In this document: in pieces, positions 8,990-17,699 of the stretch
How the letters are laid out: each line of letters begins with the position of its first letter
Numbering within the stretch: position 1 is the stretch's first letter
Origin: an uncultured Mucispirillum sp.
Lineage (GTDB): Bacteria; Chrysiogenota; Deferribacteres; Deferribacterales; Mucispirillaceae
Direction: 5' to 3'
NCBI GenBank assembly: GCA_944324465.1
Contig: CALUWI010000001.1
Coordinates: 192,245 to 256,244, forward strand
Length of the DNA: 64,000 nucleotides
Notes under the pieces: model-generated
The model's database searches: none
The model's input: only the letters and a program-made list of their open reading frames with translations
What the model was told of the DNA's origin: nothing
Translations under genes and position numbers: made by a program

Positions 8990-9023
8990 TTATAAAATAA
9001 ATAAGGGGAAGCAGTGCTTCCCC
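8990..9023 (-). terminator. Terminator between ExtJ-like and ExtK-like genes
   Basis: The arms GGGGAAGCA and TGCTTCCCC lie back to back around a single base and are followed on the minus strand by TTATTTATTTT. It could lower expression of the two cytochrome genes relative to the three genes before them. The rest of 8824-9055 is AT-rich and shows nothing else I can name. Confidence 0.75.
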
Positions 9024-9055
9024 CGAAAATATAAACATCTAGGAAATGCTGTATA

Positions 9056-9262
9056 TTAGCAGCCAGACATTCTTGGTTTTTTAGCTTTTTTAGCTTTTTC
9101 TGCATCAACAGAAACTGCATCACCAGCTTTAAATTTGTTACCTTTTACTTCAATAGTAACTTTGTCTCCGTCAACAGAAACTACTGTGCCAGATTGTGGA
9201 GCTGCGAAAGCAAAGTTAGCAGCTACGAAAGTTGTTAATACTACAAGTGCGATTTTTTTCAT
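9056..9262 (-). CDS. Small periplasmic protein, ExtJ-like, ending in Gly-Cys
   Basis: A 68-residue protein with a signal peptide (cut likely after ANFAFA) and a short beta-rich segment, SGTVVSVDGDKVTIEVKGNKF. A Lys/Ala tail then ends SGC at the stop. The mature part is only about 48 residues, and its one cysteine is the very last residue. The ATG follows AGAGGTG. It sits between the porin and the cytochromes, the place of ExtJ, a small periplasmic protein, in Geobacter. No biochemical role can be read from it. Confidence 0.65.
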   Translation of the reverse strand: MKKIALVVLTTFVAANFAFAAPQSGTVVSVDGDKVTIEVKGNKFKAGDAVSVDAEKAKKAKKPRMSGC

Positions 9263-9312
9263 AATTCACCTCTTATATTATGGAGTTACTACTCCTTTAT
9301 TTAGTTACCTTA

Positions 9313-10509
9313 CTAGAATCTAAACTGTGTATATAATTCTACAGTGTTAAAGTCTCTATAGTTAGGGTCATTAGGGTCTTGTTGAGCAAACATAGTTCTT
9401 GAATATTGTGCAGTAATTTTGATGTTTTGCCCGTCTATGTAATAGTTAAAGCCTGCACCAACCCAGCTAACATTTTGATTATAGAATGCTTGGTTTTTGC
9501 TGTCAAGTCTTGCAAAATAGTAATTGTCATATCTTGCGAAGAATTGTAATGGTATGTTTGGAAGCATATAACCTATTTTTACATAGTAGCCTCTTTTTTG
9601 ACCATTTTGACCATAAGATTCAGCAGAAGCAAATTCACCTTTATAAGCATCGCCCATATTAATGTCTAAGTATGCAGCAGATGCAGTGAATACACCTATA
9701 TTTTCAAAGCCTTGTTCGTAGAAAATATCTACAGAATATGCAAAGTAGTCTTTTGCACCAGTTAAGTTAACTGCATCAGTATATACAACATTTGGTTCAT
9801 ACTGAACAGCACCACCGATAGTTAATACTTGTTTGTTACCTCTGTAAGTACCTTTCATACCGTAGTCAGTTTCTTTATCTTCTAAGAAAGAGAACTGTAA
9901 ACGGCCTGTATAACGGAACTGGCTCATATCAGATGCAAAAAGGTCTCCACTTTTACCAGTTTTACCTTCCATAACATCTACACGGTATTGTATCCAGCCA
10001 TCTAAAATATTACCCCAAACAGCAACACCTATATCACGGCTTGTTTTAAATGTAGTGTTGATGAATAATGAGCGGTCTAAGTTTAATGGCTCAAAACATG
10101 CCTCTAAGTTTTCACGAGTAAGGTTGTGTTTAAATTTACCTAATTGAAATCTTAAGAAGTCAAATGGATCATATCTAACTTGTGCATCTAACACATAGAA
10201 GTTTTGGTTTGGCTGGTCAGATATGCTTAATGGGTTAATGATTTTATTTTCAATATATTCTGTTTGGAAATAGAAGCTTAATACATCGTTATATGTACCA
10301 ATAAACCCAAGTCTGTTTCTTCTAAAGTTTAAGTTTAAGGCAGCTTCGTTATTCATAACGCCTGTGCCTGTATCACGGTAAGTTAAACCAAACTGAGTAT
10401 CATAAAATATTTTTAAATAAGCGTTTTCGCCAAGTTCAATAGGGTCAAAAGCATAAACAGAAGATGCAAAAACACTAACCATAGATATAATTAACAGTAA
10501 TTTTTTCAT
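9313..10509 (-). CDS. Outer-membrane porin, OprO/OprP-like, ExtI-like
   Basis: A 398-residue outer-membrane beta barrel. It has a signal peptide ending SSVYA and alternating aromatic strands along its whole length. Features of the phosphate-selective porin family (PF07396) are visible (LGFIGTYNDVLSFYFQTEY, LRFQLGKFKHNLTREN, ARYDNYYF), and it ends in Phe as barrels assembled by BamA do. In the ext-like gene order it takes the place of ExtI, a porin-like protein linked in Geobacter to selenite and tellurite reduction. Whether it transports an ion or houses a cytochrome cannot be decided here. The ATG follows AAGGAG. Confidence 0.8.
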   Translation of the reverse strand: MKKLLLIISMVSVFASSVYAFDPIELGENAYLKIFYDTQFGLTYRDTGTGVMNNEAALNLNFRRNRLGFIGTYNDVLSFYFQTEYIENKIINPLSISDQPNQNFYVLDAQVRYDPFDFLRFQLGKFKHNLTRENLEACFEPLNLDRSLFINTTFKTSRDIGVAVWGNILDGWIQYRVDVMEGKTGKSGDLFASDMSQFRYTGRLQFSFLEDKETDYGMKGTYRGNKQVLTIGGAVQYEPNVVYTDAVNLTGAKDYFAYSVDIFYEQGFENIGVFTASAAYLDINMGDAYKGEFASAESYGQNGQKRGYYVKIGYMLPNIPLQFFARYDNYYFARLDSKNQAFYNQNVSWVGAGFNYYIDGQNIKITAQYSRTMFAQQDPNDPNYRDFNTVELYTQFRF

Positions 10510-10535
10510 AGTTATTCTCCTTGTCTACACTTTTA

Positions 10536-12056
10536 TTAGCAGCCTGCTGGAGCTGAACCGCCGCCAGAAGAAGCACCACCGCTGTTACCACCTTCATCAG
10601 CAGAAAATTCACCAGCTTGATAGGCTTTGTCTTTTTTATTGATTTCTCTACCATCACCATTATAAGAGTTATCGTATGTAGCTGTTGAAGTTTTACCATT
10701 AAATGTTAAAAATTTAGTATATCTTGATGTATCCCATTTAATATTATTTTGAATACTATTTGGTGCAATATTTGCTATACCACCACCTGAATTTTTATAA
10801 AATGCTCCTTTTTCTGCATCATAAGTTACAAAATCAGTTGCTGGAGTAACAGGTGTTCCCTGCTGGTTAATAATAGTAGTTTCGCTACTTACTGCTCCAT
10901 AGTAAGTAAGGTTAGTCCATTCTGACCAAGAACCATCATAAATAGCTGCATTAGTATATCCTAACACTTCTTTAAATACAAACCAGTGTGGAGAAGTTGT
11001 TCTGCCTGTTTGACAGTGGAACATAATGCGTTTATTTTTATCTTCAGGTAAGAATGAAGCAGCAGTTGTTTCATCAGTAGTTAAGCCTTTGATAAGAGCT
11101 TGTAATTCTTCATCAGTCATATATCTGCCATCTGCTGCAATATACCGAGACCAGTTATTGTCATAACCATTAATTTCATCACCAGATAATGCAAGCTGAG
11201 TTTCACCATTCATTCTTCCATCTATTAGATTTTTATTACCAATTACAAATGTTTGAGTAACACCATTAGATGCAACTTTTGTTTTTGCATTCATAGTAGA
11301 TACCATTACAGCACTGCCTGTGCCATCTGCTTTTAAAGCACCAGCTTTAACATAATCTAATACTTCACCTATTGGAGCACGGTATAAATCCATTTTGCCG
11401 CCAGGAAGTTCTTTAACAGAAAATGTTGAAGGTGTAGGTTTATCTGTTCTAAATGGAGCTTTATACTGGTCTATAAATGTTTGACCACCATTTGCTGTTG
11501 CAAAAGCACCAAAGAAATATTTATCTGTTCCGTGAAGCACTTTAACATGTTTATTAGAAAAACCCCAGTATTTAAGTGTCCAAAAAGCTCTTGCAAGCAT
11601 TTGGTTATCATGTCCATAAGAAGTAAGGACTACTAAAGTATTCATATCAATACCAAATTCTCTTAAGAAAGCATTAATTTTAGCACCTGAAGCAACCATT
11701 GCACTATCTGTGATAGGACCATCACTTCTTGCTTCCATGAAGTAATCTTCCTGATCAAAGAAGTATGCACCTTTAATTGAACCATAATCTGATGGCATTG
11801 AATTTTGTGCAGTTACATATAATATTAAGACTTTTTTGCCATCTGGTGTTACATAGCCAGCATCAATATAACTTTTTAATACATCAGCTTCAATTAATGC
11901 AGAGCGTGCAACTCCATCTTCAGCATAATAATCGGCAGCCATTTTTTCTCTTTCTTCTTTTGGGTCATCATAGCCACATGCAATGAAAGAAACAGCAAGC
12001 ACTGCCAGCAGCATATATTTAATTAATGCCGCAGGTTTAGAAATGAATTTTTTCAT
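10536..12056 (-). CDS. Rhodanese-domain lipoprotein, ExtH-like
   Basis: A 506-residue exported protein with a lipoprotein-type signal ending FIAC. At least one rhodanese domain is present: the active-site loop HCQTGRTTS occurs late in the protein, and an earlier region (VLILYVTAQN to GTDKYFF) looks like a second, catalytically empty rhodanese fold. The tail is Gly/Ser-rich and ends AGC, so like the ExtJ-like protein it finishes with Gly-Cys. I start at the ATG after GGAGGGGTT rather than 15 codons upstream. It is the first gene of the ext-like cluster, in the ExtH position. Its sulfur or selenium substrate is unknown. Confidence 0.75.
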   Translation of the reverse strand: MKKFISKPAALIKYMLLAVLAVSFIACGYDDPKEEREKMAADYYAEDGVARSALIEADVLKSYIDAGYVTPDGKKVLILYVTAQNSMPSDYGSIKGAYFFDQEDYFMEARSDGPITDSAMVASGAKINAFLREFGIDMNTLVVLTSYGHDNQMLARAFWTLKYWGFSNKHVKVLHGTDKYFFGAFATANGGQTFIDQYKAPFRTDKPTPSTFSVKELPGGKMDLYRAPIGEVLDYVKAGALKADGTGSAVMVSTMNAKTKVASNGVTQTFVIGNKNLIDGRMNGETQLALSGDEINGYDNNWSRYIAADGRYMTDEELQALIKGLTTDETTAASFLPEDKNKRIMFHCQTGRTTSPHWFVFKEVLGYTNAAIYDGSWSEWTNLTYYGAVSSETTIINQQGTPVTPATDFVTYDAEKGAFYKNSGGGIANIAPNSIQNNIKWDTSRYTKFLTFNGKTSTATYDNSYNGDGREINKKDKAYQAGEFSADEGGNSGGASSGGGSAPAGC

Positions 12057-12544
12057 AACCCCTCCATATTTTGTAGAAAGTGGATAAATGTTGTAGACCA
12101 TCTATCTTTTCATTTAATTTATTCCTTTTTTAAATAAAAATCAAGATAAAAAATAACACATTATTATAATTTTTTAATCATAGTTTTTTTGTAGAAATAT
12201 CTTTAAATTTTACGGATAATACAGGTATTTTCTACCCTTTAACTATGACTTAACCAATTTTATATCCTACTATTTTTATATCATTTAAAAACTTAATACT
12301 ACTATTAATATAATGCTGTTTTATTTTAAATATTATGATTTTATCAATTTTATGTGTAAATTTTTAAAATTTAGCATTACATATATATTTATATTATTGA
12401 TTTTTCTTTGAATGAAAATAAAATATAACTATTCAGAATAATAATATATTATTTATAACCTTATTTTACATAAAGAATTGTTAGAAAATATTATATGAAC
12501 ATAAAGGAAAAACCTAGTTTAATACTATAAATTATACAGTATTA
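12057..12544. other. AT-rich spacer ahead of the ext-like cluster
   Basis: About 490 bp between the LpxR-like stop and the rhodanese start. It is very AT-rich and has no plausible gene on either strand. It must hold the promoter of the ext-like genes, but I cannot single out a convincing -35/-10 pair or operator. Confidence 0.5.
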
Positions 12545-13552
12545 TCAAAAAGATATTTCCATAAATAAATGACCAAAGGTATGGCCGTAAGGCTGAGTAG
12601 TATATTCTTTTGTATAAAGTGTCCATGTATAACCTACCCTTACACCATAATAAGAAACTACTATGCCGCAGGCTGCATCCCACCTTAAAATATTTGTATT
12701 ATATCCTAAATCGCTTGTGCTGTTATTGCCTGTTACAAACAGATTATAAAGCACAACTCTTGGTCCGCCGCCTGCAAAAAGATATACAGATAATTTATCG
12801 CTATGCACTGGGGCAGCATCTGCTAAAGTATTAATTTTCTGCACACCAAAGTCATTATCCAGATTATAACCAATACGCAAAGTGCCGTATGCACCTAAAT
12901 GAGTATCAGCATTGCCAAGAGCCACATCAAGAGTGCCTAATATATCCATAGATATAGAGTTAGTTTTAAATATATATGCTCTTCCAGTCCACTGGTAATA
13001 TGGGTTTACAATAAATTCTGTACCTATCTGATTATCCCAGCCGTAAAAAATACCTTTATCAAATATAGTATGTATAAATGTCTGAGCCTCTTTACCTAAT
13101 GCATAGGGACCTGTAATGCCAATTTTTATACCTATATGCTCCAGTGTGTTTGCAGTTCTGTTATATATTCCTGCATTAAAATAAAGAAATCCGCCATATG
13201 GATGTTCATTTTCAGGCACATAAGTGCCTGTGTAGCTTGGAGTGTACATTTCCTGATTAATGCTTAAATGAAATCTTGTTAAGTGGGGTTTATTATAATT
13301 TACAACGGATACATTTTTTGCCCAGCTCATTTTATTATCTTCTGTAAAATAATCATATTCTTTGGAAGTATATCCATAGCGGACGCCGTTTGTATAGTTC
13401 CTGTCTGTATGAATAAAGCTGATTTTATCATTTTCCCACATACCGTATATTGCATGTTTTTTATAAGGAACAAGCTCAGATGCTTCTGCATTTATAGAAA
13501 AAATAGAGATAAAAAAGACATTTATAATACAAATTATTACATATTTATACAT
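12545..13552 (-). CDS. lpxR: Lipid A deacylase LpxR family protein
   Basis: LpxR is an outer-membrane barrel that removes the 3'-acyloxyacyl group of lipid A from the outside of the cell, which can dampen immune recognition. The 335-residue protein has a signal peptide and the signature WENDKISFIHTDRNYTNG, with the Asn-Asp pair and the DRxYTxG segment of the family. A central region, IGIKIGITGPYA, is also typical, and it ends in Phe like other barrels. It stands alone on the minus strand between two AT-rich spacers. Function is inferred from the family; activity was not assessed. Confidence 0.78.
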   Translation of the reverse strand: MYKYVIICIINVFFISIFSINAEASELVPYKKHAIYGMWENDKISFIHTDRNYTNGVRYGYTSKEYDYFTEDNKMSWAKNVSVVNYNKPHLTRFHLSINQEMYTPSYTGTYVPENEHPYGGFLYFNAGIYNRTANTLEHIGIKIGITGPYALGKEAQTFIHTIFDKGIFYGWDNQIGTEFIVNPYYQWTGRAYIFKTNSISMDILGTLDVALGNADTHLGAYGTLRIGYNLDNDFGVQKINTLADAAPVHSDKLSVYLFAGGGPRVVLYNLFVTGNNSTSDLGYNTNILRWDAACGIVVSYYGVRVGYTWTLYTKEYTTQPYGHTFGHLFMEISF

Positions 13553-13620
13553 AGACTACACTCTTAATAATATTATTTAATTGTAAAAGCATATTTTTTA
13601 TTTGTAAAGGATAAACATAT

Positions 13621-14054
13621 TTGCCTTAACCCTATTTTTTAAAACTGTAATAAAAATCAATAATTTTCCAATAAAATAGATGTTTTATATTTTTTAATAA
13701 TATGTATGTATTTGCACAATATTTTACACTATCTCTACCGCCGTAAATCTCATCAAGCAAAATTTTTGTTATTTCATTCCTTATGCTCCGAATTGTATAA
13801 TCATTCACAATTTTTTCTTCATTGCTGCAGCAACTCGCTAACGCTCAGACAATCTGACAGCAAAACATTTCGAAAAAATTGCTCATATACAATTAAGTCG
13901 CAAAGATAATGAAATAACTTGGGGTATCTCTTAAAAGCAGAAATGGGAACATATAATATATTAAGTTTAAATTCCATTTTTTAATTTCTTATTTATTTTA
14001 CCTTTATTATTATATAGTTAAGAATATCGTACAAAAAAAATGGAGGTAATGCAG
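13621..14054. mobile_element. MITE-like element, copy A (434 bp, 9-bp target repeat)
   Basis: A non-coding element flanked by an exact direct repeat TAAACATAT (13612-13620 and 14055-14063). The ends are imperfect inverted repeats: TTGCCTTAACCCTATTTTTT on the left and the complement of AAAAAAATGGAGGTAATGCAG without its last base on the right. Inside, GTTATTTCATT pairs with AATGAAATAAC, AATTGTAT with ATACAATT and CAATTTTTTC with GAAAAAATTG, so the core folds as a long imperfect hairpin. The loop holds AACTCGCTAACGCTCAGACA. It shares layout and sequence with the element at 21184. The ORF inside it is not credible. Confidence 0.8.
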
Positions 14055-14185
14055 TAAACATATATACAAAACATTATTAAATGTGCTGATAATTGTAACA
14101 TCACCTAAAAAAAGTGGGAATGAAAAATTTTTCTTTAATTTAGAATAATAATAAAAATTTAATGCTTAATATTAATCATAATAAA

Positions 14186-14206
14186 TTAGAGCGGGTAAAA
14201 ACCCGC
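14186..14206 (-). terminator. Terminator of the formate dehydrogenase operon
   Basis: The arms GCGGGT and ACCCGC enclose a four-base loop and are followed on the minus strand by TCTAATTTATT. The T tract is imperfect. It lies 11 bp after the fdhI stop. Confidence 0.7.
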
Positions 14207-14216
14207 CCTTTATATT

Positions 14217-14849
14217 TTATATTTCGTTTTTCTCTTTTAATTCGTCATACCATCTGCCATGGTGAGCTTTTGCATAGCTTTCAGGCACTACACCTTTTGT
14301 CATACCCATAAAAGATGGACGGCTTGCAGGATGACCTACACTTAAATAAATATGGCCGATAATTACAGCAACCATTACTGCCATTCCTGCATCATGTACA
14401 GGATATGCCCACCTTACAACTTCTACTGGAAATAACTCTTTAAACCACATAATAAAGCCAGTTATAACCATAGTTACTGCACCTAAAATTGTAAGAACTG
14501 AATTTAATTTCTGACCGCCGTTAAAAAAGTCCTGTTTTGGAACATTTTTAGCCTTGCCTATTAATTCCAGCGGGAACATTGCTAAAAATTTAAAATCATA
14601 GCTTTTCCAGCTTAAGATATTTTTAGTCCACTGCATAAATCCTTTTCTATCCATTAATATCATAAATGGTGTTGGAAGTAAAAAAGTTACTGCAAACACT
14701 CTATGCACTATCTGCAAAAAGTCAGGCAGTTTTACACCTAAAAATAATGGAAGCCCAGTTAATACAAGCATAATAAAGCTGATTGCATTAGTCCAGTGAG
14801 CTATAACTATAAATTTGCTGAATCGTTTTACATATTTTTCATTACTCAT
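14217..14849 (-). CDS. fdhI: Formate dehydrogenase cytochrome b subunit
   Basis: The membrane subunit of a respiratory formate dehydrogenase. It binds two b hemes and passes electrons from FdhB to the quinone pool. About 210 residues with four hydrophobic spans (near residues 17-37, 45-65, 115-135, 150-170) and the histidines expected for heme in span one (VIAHWTNAISF) and span four (IGHIYLSVGHPA). I start at the ATG after GGAGGTGATGACC. This overlaps the end of fdhB by eight bases, so the two are translationally coupled. Confidence 0.88.
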   Translation of the reverse strand: MSNEKYVKRFSKFIVIAHWTNAISFIMLVLTGLPLFLGVKLPDFLQIVHRVFAVTFLLPTPFMILMDRKGFMQWTKNILSWKSYDFKFLAMFPLELIGKAKNVPKQDFFNGGQKLNSVLTILGAVTMVITGFIMWFKELFPVEVVRWAYPVHDAGMAVMVAVIIGHIYLSVGHPASRPSFMGMTKGVVPESYAKAHHGRWYDELKEKNEI

Positions 14850-15666
14850 GGTCATCACCTCCATGTTTTGAGCCGCCTGTTACAGTATTTACAACTGCAG
14901 CACCAGCAACTGCCACAACTGCAGCACCCATTAATATTTTGCCGGCAGGCTGTATTTTATCTTTCCAAACACTTAAAGAAGGTGCAAGCTGCGGCTCATC
15001 AGGCAGACCATAAACAGATGGTCTATAAGGAAGAACATACATCATCGCTCCACCTTTAATAGAGTTATCTGTTTCCACATTATATGTGCAGGCATCAGGA
15101 TATTTTTCTTTTAAAACTGCAAGCCTTTCATTAGCAATTTTCACCATTTCTTCACGAGTGCCAAAAAGGATTGCATCAGCTGTGCAGGTTTTTGCACATG
15201 ACGGCATATATTTTCTGTCATAGCCATTTTCAATATATTTTTCCACCCTGTCTATACATAAGTTGCATTTAGTAGATTTTTTAGTTTCTTTATCTACATG
15301 AGGCACACCAAAAGTGCAGTTTATTTCACAGTATCCGCATCCTATACATTTATCTATATTATGAGAAACTATACCAGTGTCTTCTTTTTGAAGTGCATTT
15401 GTTGGGCAGCCAAGAACACAGCCTGCAATACCACAGTGCATACACTGGAATTTAAGGAAATCCCATCTTACTTTACCATCTGCCATAGTTTCTTTCATAC
15501 GGATTAAAGTATATGTTTTACTGCTTAAATCCTTATGTGACTGATAATCTCCATCAAAAGGGGTTTTATCAGCAGGCAGATTTTTCCACTGTTTGCAGGC
15601 TACTGAGCAGCCTCTGCATGCAGAGCATTTCTCCACATCATGCAGCATAGCAATTTCTACGGCCAT
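14842..15666 (-). CDS. fdhB: Formate dehydrogenase iron-sulfur subunit
   Basis: The electron-transfer subunit with four [4Fe-4S] clusters, linking the molybdenum or tungsten subunit to the membrane cytochrome. Four cysteine sets are visible: CSACRGCSVACKQW, CMHCGIAGCVLGCP, CIGCGYCEINC, and CNLC with a later CAKTC. The 274-residue protein ends with an Ala/Val-rich hydrophobic stretch that fits the membrane anchor of the FdnH/FdoH type. The tail is rich in His and Asp. The ATG follows AGGAGGATAAT. It is the fourth gene of the fdh operon. Confidence 0.92.
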   Translation of the reverse strand: MAVEIAMLHDVEKCSACRGCSVACKQWKNLPADKTPFDGDYQSHKDLSSKTYTLIRMKETMADGKVRWDFLKFQCMHCGIAGCVLGCPTNALQKEDTGIVSHNIDKCIGCGYCEINCTFGVPHVDKETKKSTKCNLCIDRVEKYIENGYDRKYMPSCAKTCTADAILFGTREEMVKIANERLAVLKEKYPDACTYNVETDNSIKGGAMMYVLPYRPSVYGLPDEPQLAPSLSVWKDKIQPAGKILMGAAVVAVAGAAVVNTVTGGSKHGGDDHE

Positions 15667-15682
15667 ATTATCCTCCTAAATT

Positions 15683-16843
15683 TTAATACACCGGCACATC
15701 AACATGTGCTATACGGCGTATTGCATTGCAAAATGTATCAATATCTTTATCTGTTGTAAAATATCCCGGGCTAAGTCTTACTGTTCCCATTGGGAAAGTT
15801 CCTAAAAACTGATGAGTTAATGGTGAGCACTGCAGCCCAGACCTGGTCTGGATATCATAATTTTGGTTTAATACTGCACCAACATCTTCTGCCTCCCACC
15901 CTAAAACATTAAAAGAAAGTACTGCAGTTCTTGCCATATCAGGTGCTGGACCATAAAGTTTTATATTATCAAAGTGAGATAAATATTCCCACAGCCTTTC
16001 AATGTGATAAAGCTCTCTTTCAGCTATTTTTTTTATGCCCGTTTCATTAATAAATTTCAGCCCTTCTCCCATAGAGAGAATACCTGGAACATTATGTGTA
16101 CCTGCTTCAAATGCTTCCGGCCAGCTTACTGGCTGATACTCTGACTGAGAGTCAAACCCTGTGCCGCCCTCCCTGAAAGGACGCAGTTTAAATATTCTTT
16201 CTCCCAGTACTAATATTCCTGTGCCCTGCAGACCATACAGGCTTTTATGTCCTGCTGCTGCAAGCATATCTATAGGCATATTACGCATATCAATAGGCAC
16301 TATTCCTGCAGTCTGTGCCGCATCTAAAAGCAGAAAGCCGCCTTTTTCTCTGACTATCTGCCCTAATGTTTCCACAGGCTGCAATGCTCCAGTTACATTT
16401 GAGCTGTGACATACTACTGCCAGCTTTGTTTTATCAGTTACCAGCTTTTTAAATTCATCAACTATTACATATCCGTATTCATCACATGGGGCAATATCTA
16501 AGCTTATAATACCGTCCCTTGCCATTGCCTTTAAGGGCCTTGATACTGAATTATGCTCTGCCATAGTTATAACTACATGGTCGCCCTGATTTAAGAAACC
16601 TTTTATCGCCATGTTTAAAGCATCTGTAGCACTGTAAGTAAATATTATACGGAAATCTTCCAGCAGATTAAAAAAGTCTATAAAACTTTTTCTCACACCC
16701 TGTACTCCACTTAATGCTTTTGCAGCTGTATTATGGCTGCCTCTGCCGGGAGTACCAGTGCCTTCTGTTACTATTTCTATAACTTTCTGACTTACATTAT
16801 CAGGCTTTGGAAAGCTGGTTGCAGCATTATCTAAGTATATCAT
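15683..16843 (-). CDS. Cysteine desulfurase inside the fdh operon
   Basis: A 386-residue class V aminotransferase fold, pyridoxal phosphate dependent, that takes sulfur from cysteine onto its own Cys. Visible are the start MIYLDNAATSFPKP, the PLP lysine in AAGHKSLYGLQGTGIL, and the active-site cysteine in TRSGLQCSPL. The short loop and LQCSPLTHQFLGT resemble the TIGR01977-type desulfurases. It lies between fdhE and fdhB, which suggests a dedicated sulfur donor for the bis-MGD cofactor of FdhA, the job IscS does with FdhD in E. coli. No good ribosome site is seen, so translation is likely coupled to fdhE. Confidence 0.88.
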   Translation of the reverse strand: MIYLDNAATSFPKPDNVSQKVIEIVTEGTGTPGRGSHNTAAKALSGVQGVRKSFIDFFNLLEDFRIIFTYSATDALNMAIKGFLNQGDHVVITMAEHNSVSRPLKAMARDGIISLDIAPCDEYGYVIVDEFKKLVTDKTKLAVVCHSSNVTGALQPVETLGQIVREKGGFLLLDAAQTAGIVPIDMRNMPIDMLAAAGHKSLYGLQGTGILVLGERIFKLRPFREGGTGFDSQSEYQPVSWPEAFEAGTHNVPGILSMGEGLKFINETGIKKIAERELYHIERLWEYLSHFDNIKLYGPAPDMARTAVLSFNVLGWEAEDVGAVLNQNYDIQTRSGLQCSPLTHQFLGTFPMGTVRLSPGYFTTDKDIDTFCNAIRRIAHVDVPVY

Positions 16844-16845
16844 AT

Positions 16846-17694
16846 TTATGGTTTTACAAGGCTTCCTTTTGAAGTAAAGCCTGTATCCTCCATTAGTATA
16901 TCAAGATGAATAGACGCCCAGCCTTCTTTGCCTGCACTGTTATTATCTTCGCCAATATATGTTTTTAAGTAACTGTTACAATTATGACATAAGTCTATAC
17001 GCATATCAGGCTCATCTTCGCTGTCTTTTATACTCATCTTTTTCTGGTCAAGGTTATCACAGTATGGGCAGCCTATTCGCTTATAAACCCATTCTGTACC
17101 ACAGTGGTCACAGTGCAGAAAACGCTGTCTGCCTCTTTTAGTATGCTTAAAAAATGCAGTAGATGCATGGTTACCGCATACAGGGCATATTCCTTTCTGC
17201 CAGCCATTTTCACTGATAAATTCTTCAATTTCTGCCTTTACACCGCTTAATGCTTTTTTAATGGAAACCCATGCAAAATATTCAAGATATTCCTTTGCAG
17301 CACCTGTTTTTTCAGCCATTTCTTTAAGAAATGTATCATTGCCTTCAAGCACTGCTTTTATTATTTTTATGCAGTTATCTTCAGATAACTTACTTAAATC
17401 TTTCAAAACATTCTGCATTATTTCAGGCAGTTCTGCAATAAGGCTTTCACTGCCTTTTTTACATATTTCATAAAATACTGCACCAGCTTTATTATCTATG
17501 CCTAAATCAAGGTCTGTTAAAAGTAATGGTGTACCTTGAATAAACTGCTCTTTAATATGCTTAATATCTGGCATATCAGCACTTACATTAAAGTTTTCAA
17601 GCATTTTTTCAAAAGCTGTATTTAAAGCAGCAATATCTTTTAAATAAGGGTGGCTTTTTACCCATTTTTCTACTGCTTTTAAAGTATTTTCCAT
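16846..17694 (-). CDS. fdhE: Formate dehydrogenase accessory protein FdhE
   Basis: FdhE binds the Tat-exported catalytic subunit and helps assemble active formate dehydrogenase in the cytoplasm. The 282-residue protein has a helical N-terminal half. The C-terminal rubredoxin-like metal domain shows the paired motifs CPVCGNHAS, CDHCG, CPYCDN and CHNC, as expected. I start at the ATG after AGGAG, which lies in the last codons of fdhA, rather than at an upstream ATG within fdhA. The gene directly follows fdhA. Confidence 0.88.
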   Translation of the reverse strand: MENTLKAVEKWVKSHPYLKDIAALNTAFEKMLENFNVSADMPDIKHIKEQFIQGTPLLLTDLDLGIDNKAGAVFYEICKKGSESLIAELPEIMQNVLKDLSKLSEDNCIKIIKAVLEGNDTFLKEMAEKTGAAKEYLEYFAWVSIKKALSGVKAEIEEFISENGWQKGICPVCGNHASTAFFKHTKRGRQRFLHCDHCGTEWVYKRIGCPYCDNLDQKKMSIKDSEDEPDMRIDLCHNCNSYLKTYIGEDNNSAGKEGWASIHLDILMEDTGFTSKGSLVKP

Positions 17695-17699
17695 TATAT

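Noticed and set aside
13706..13909. 67-codon ORF inside MITE-like copy A
   Set aside because: It reads through the inverted-repeat core, has no counterpart in copy B and an implausible composition.
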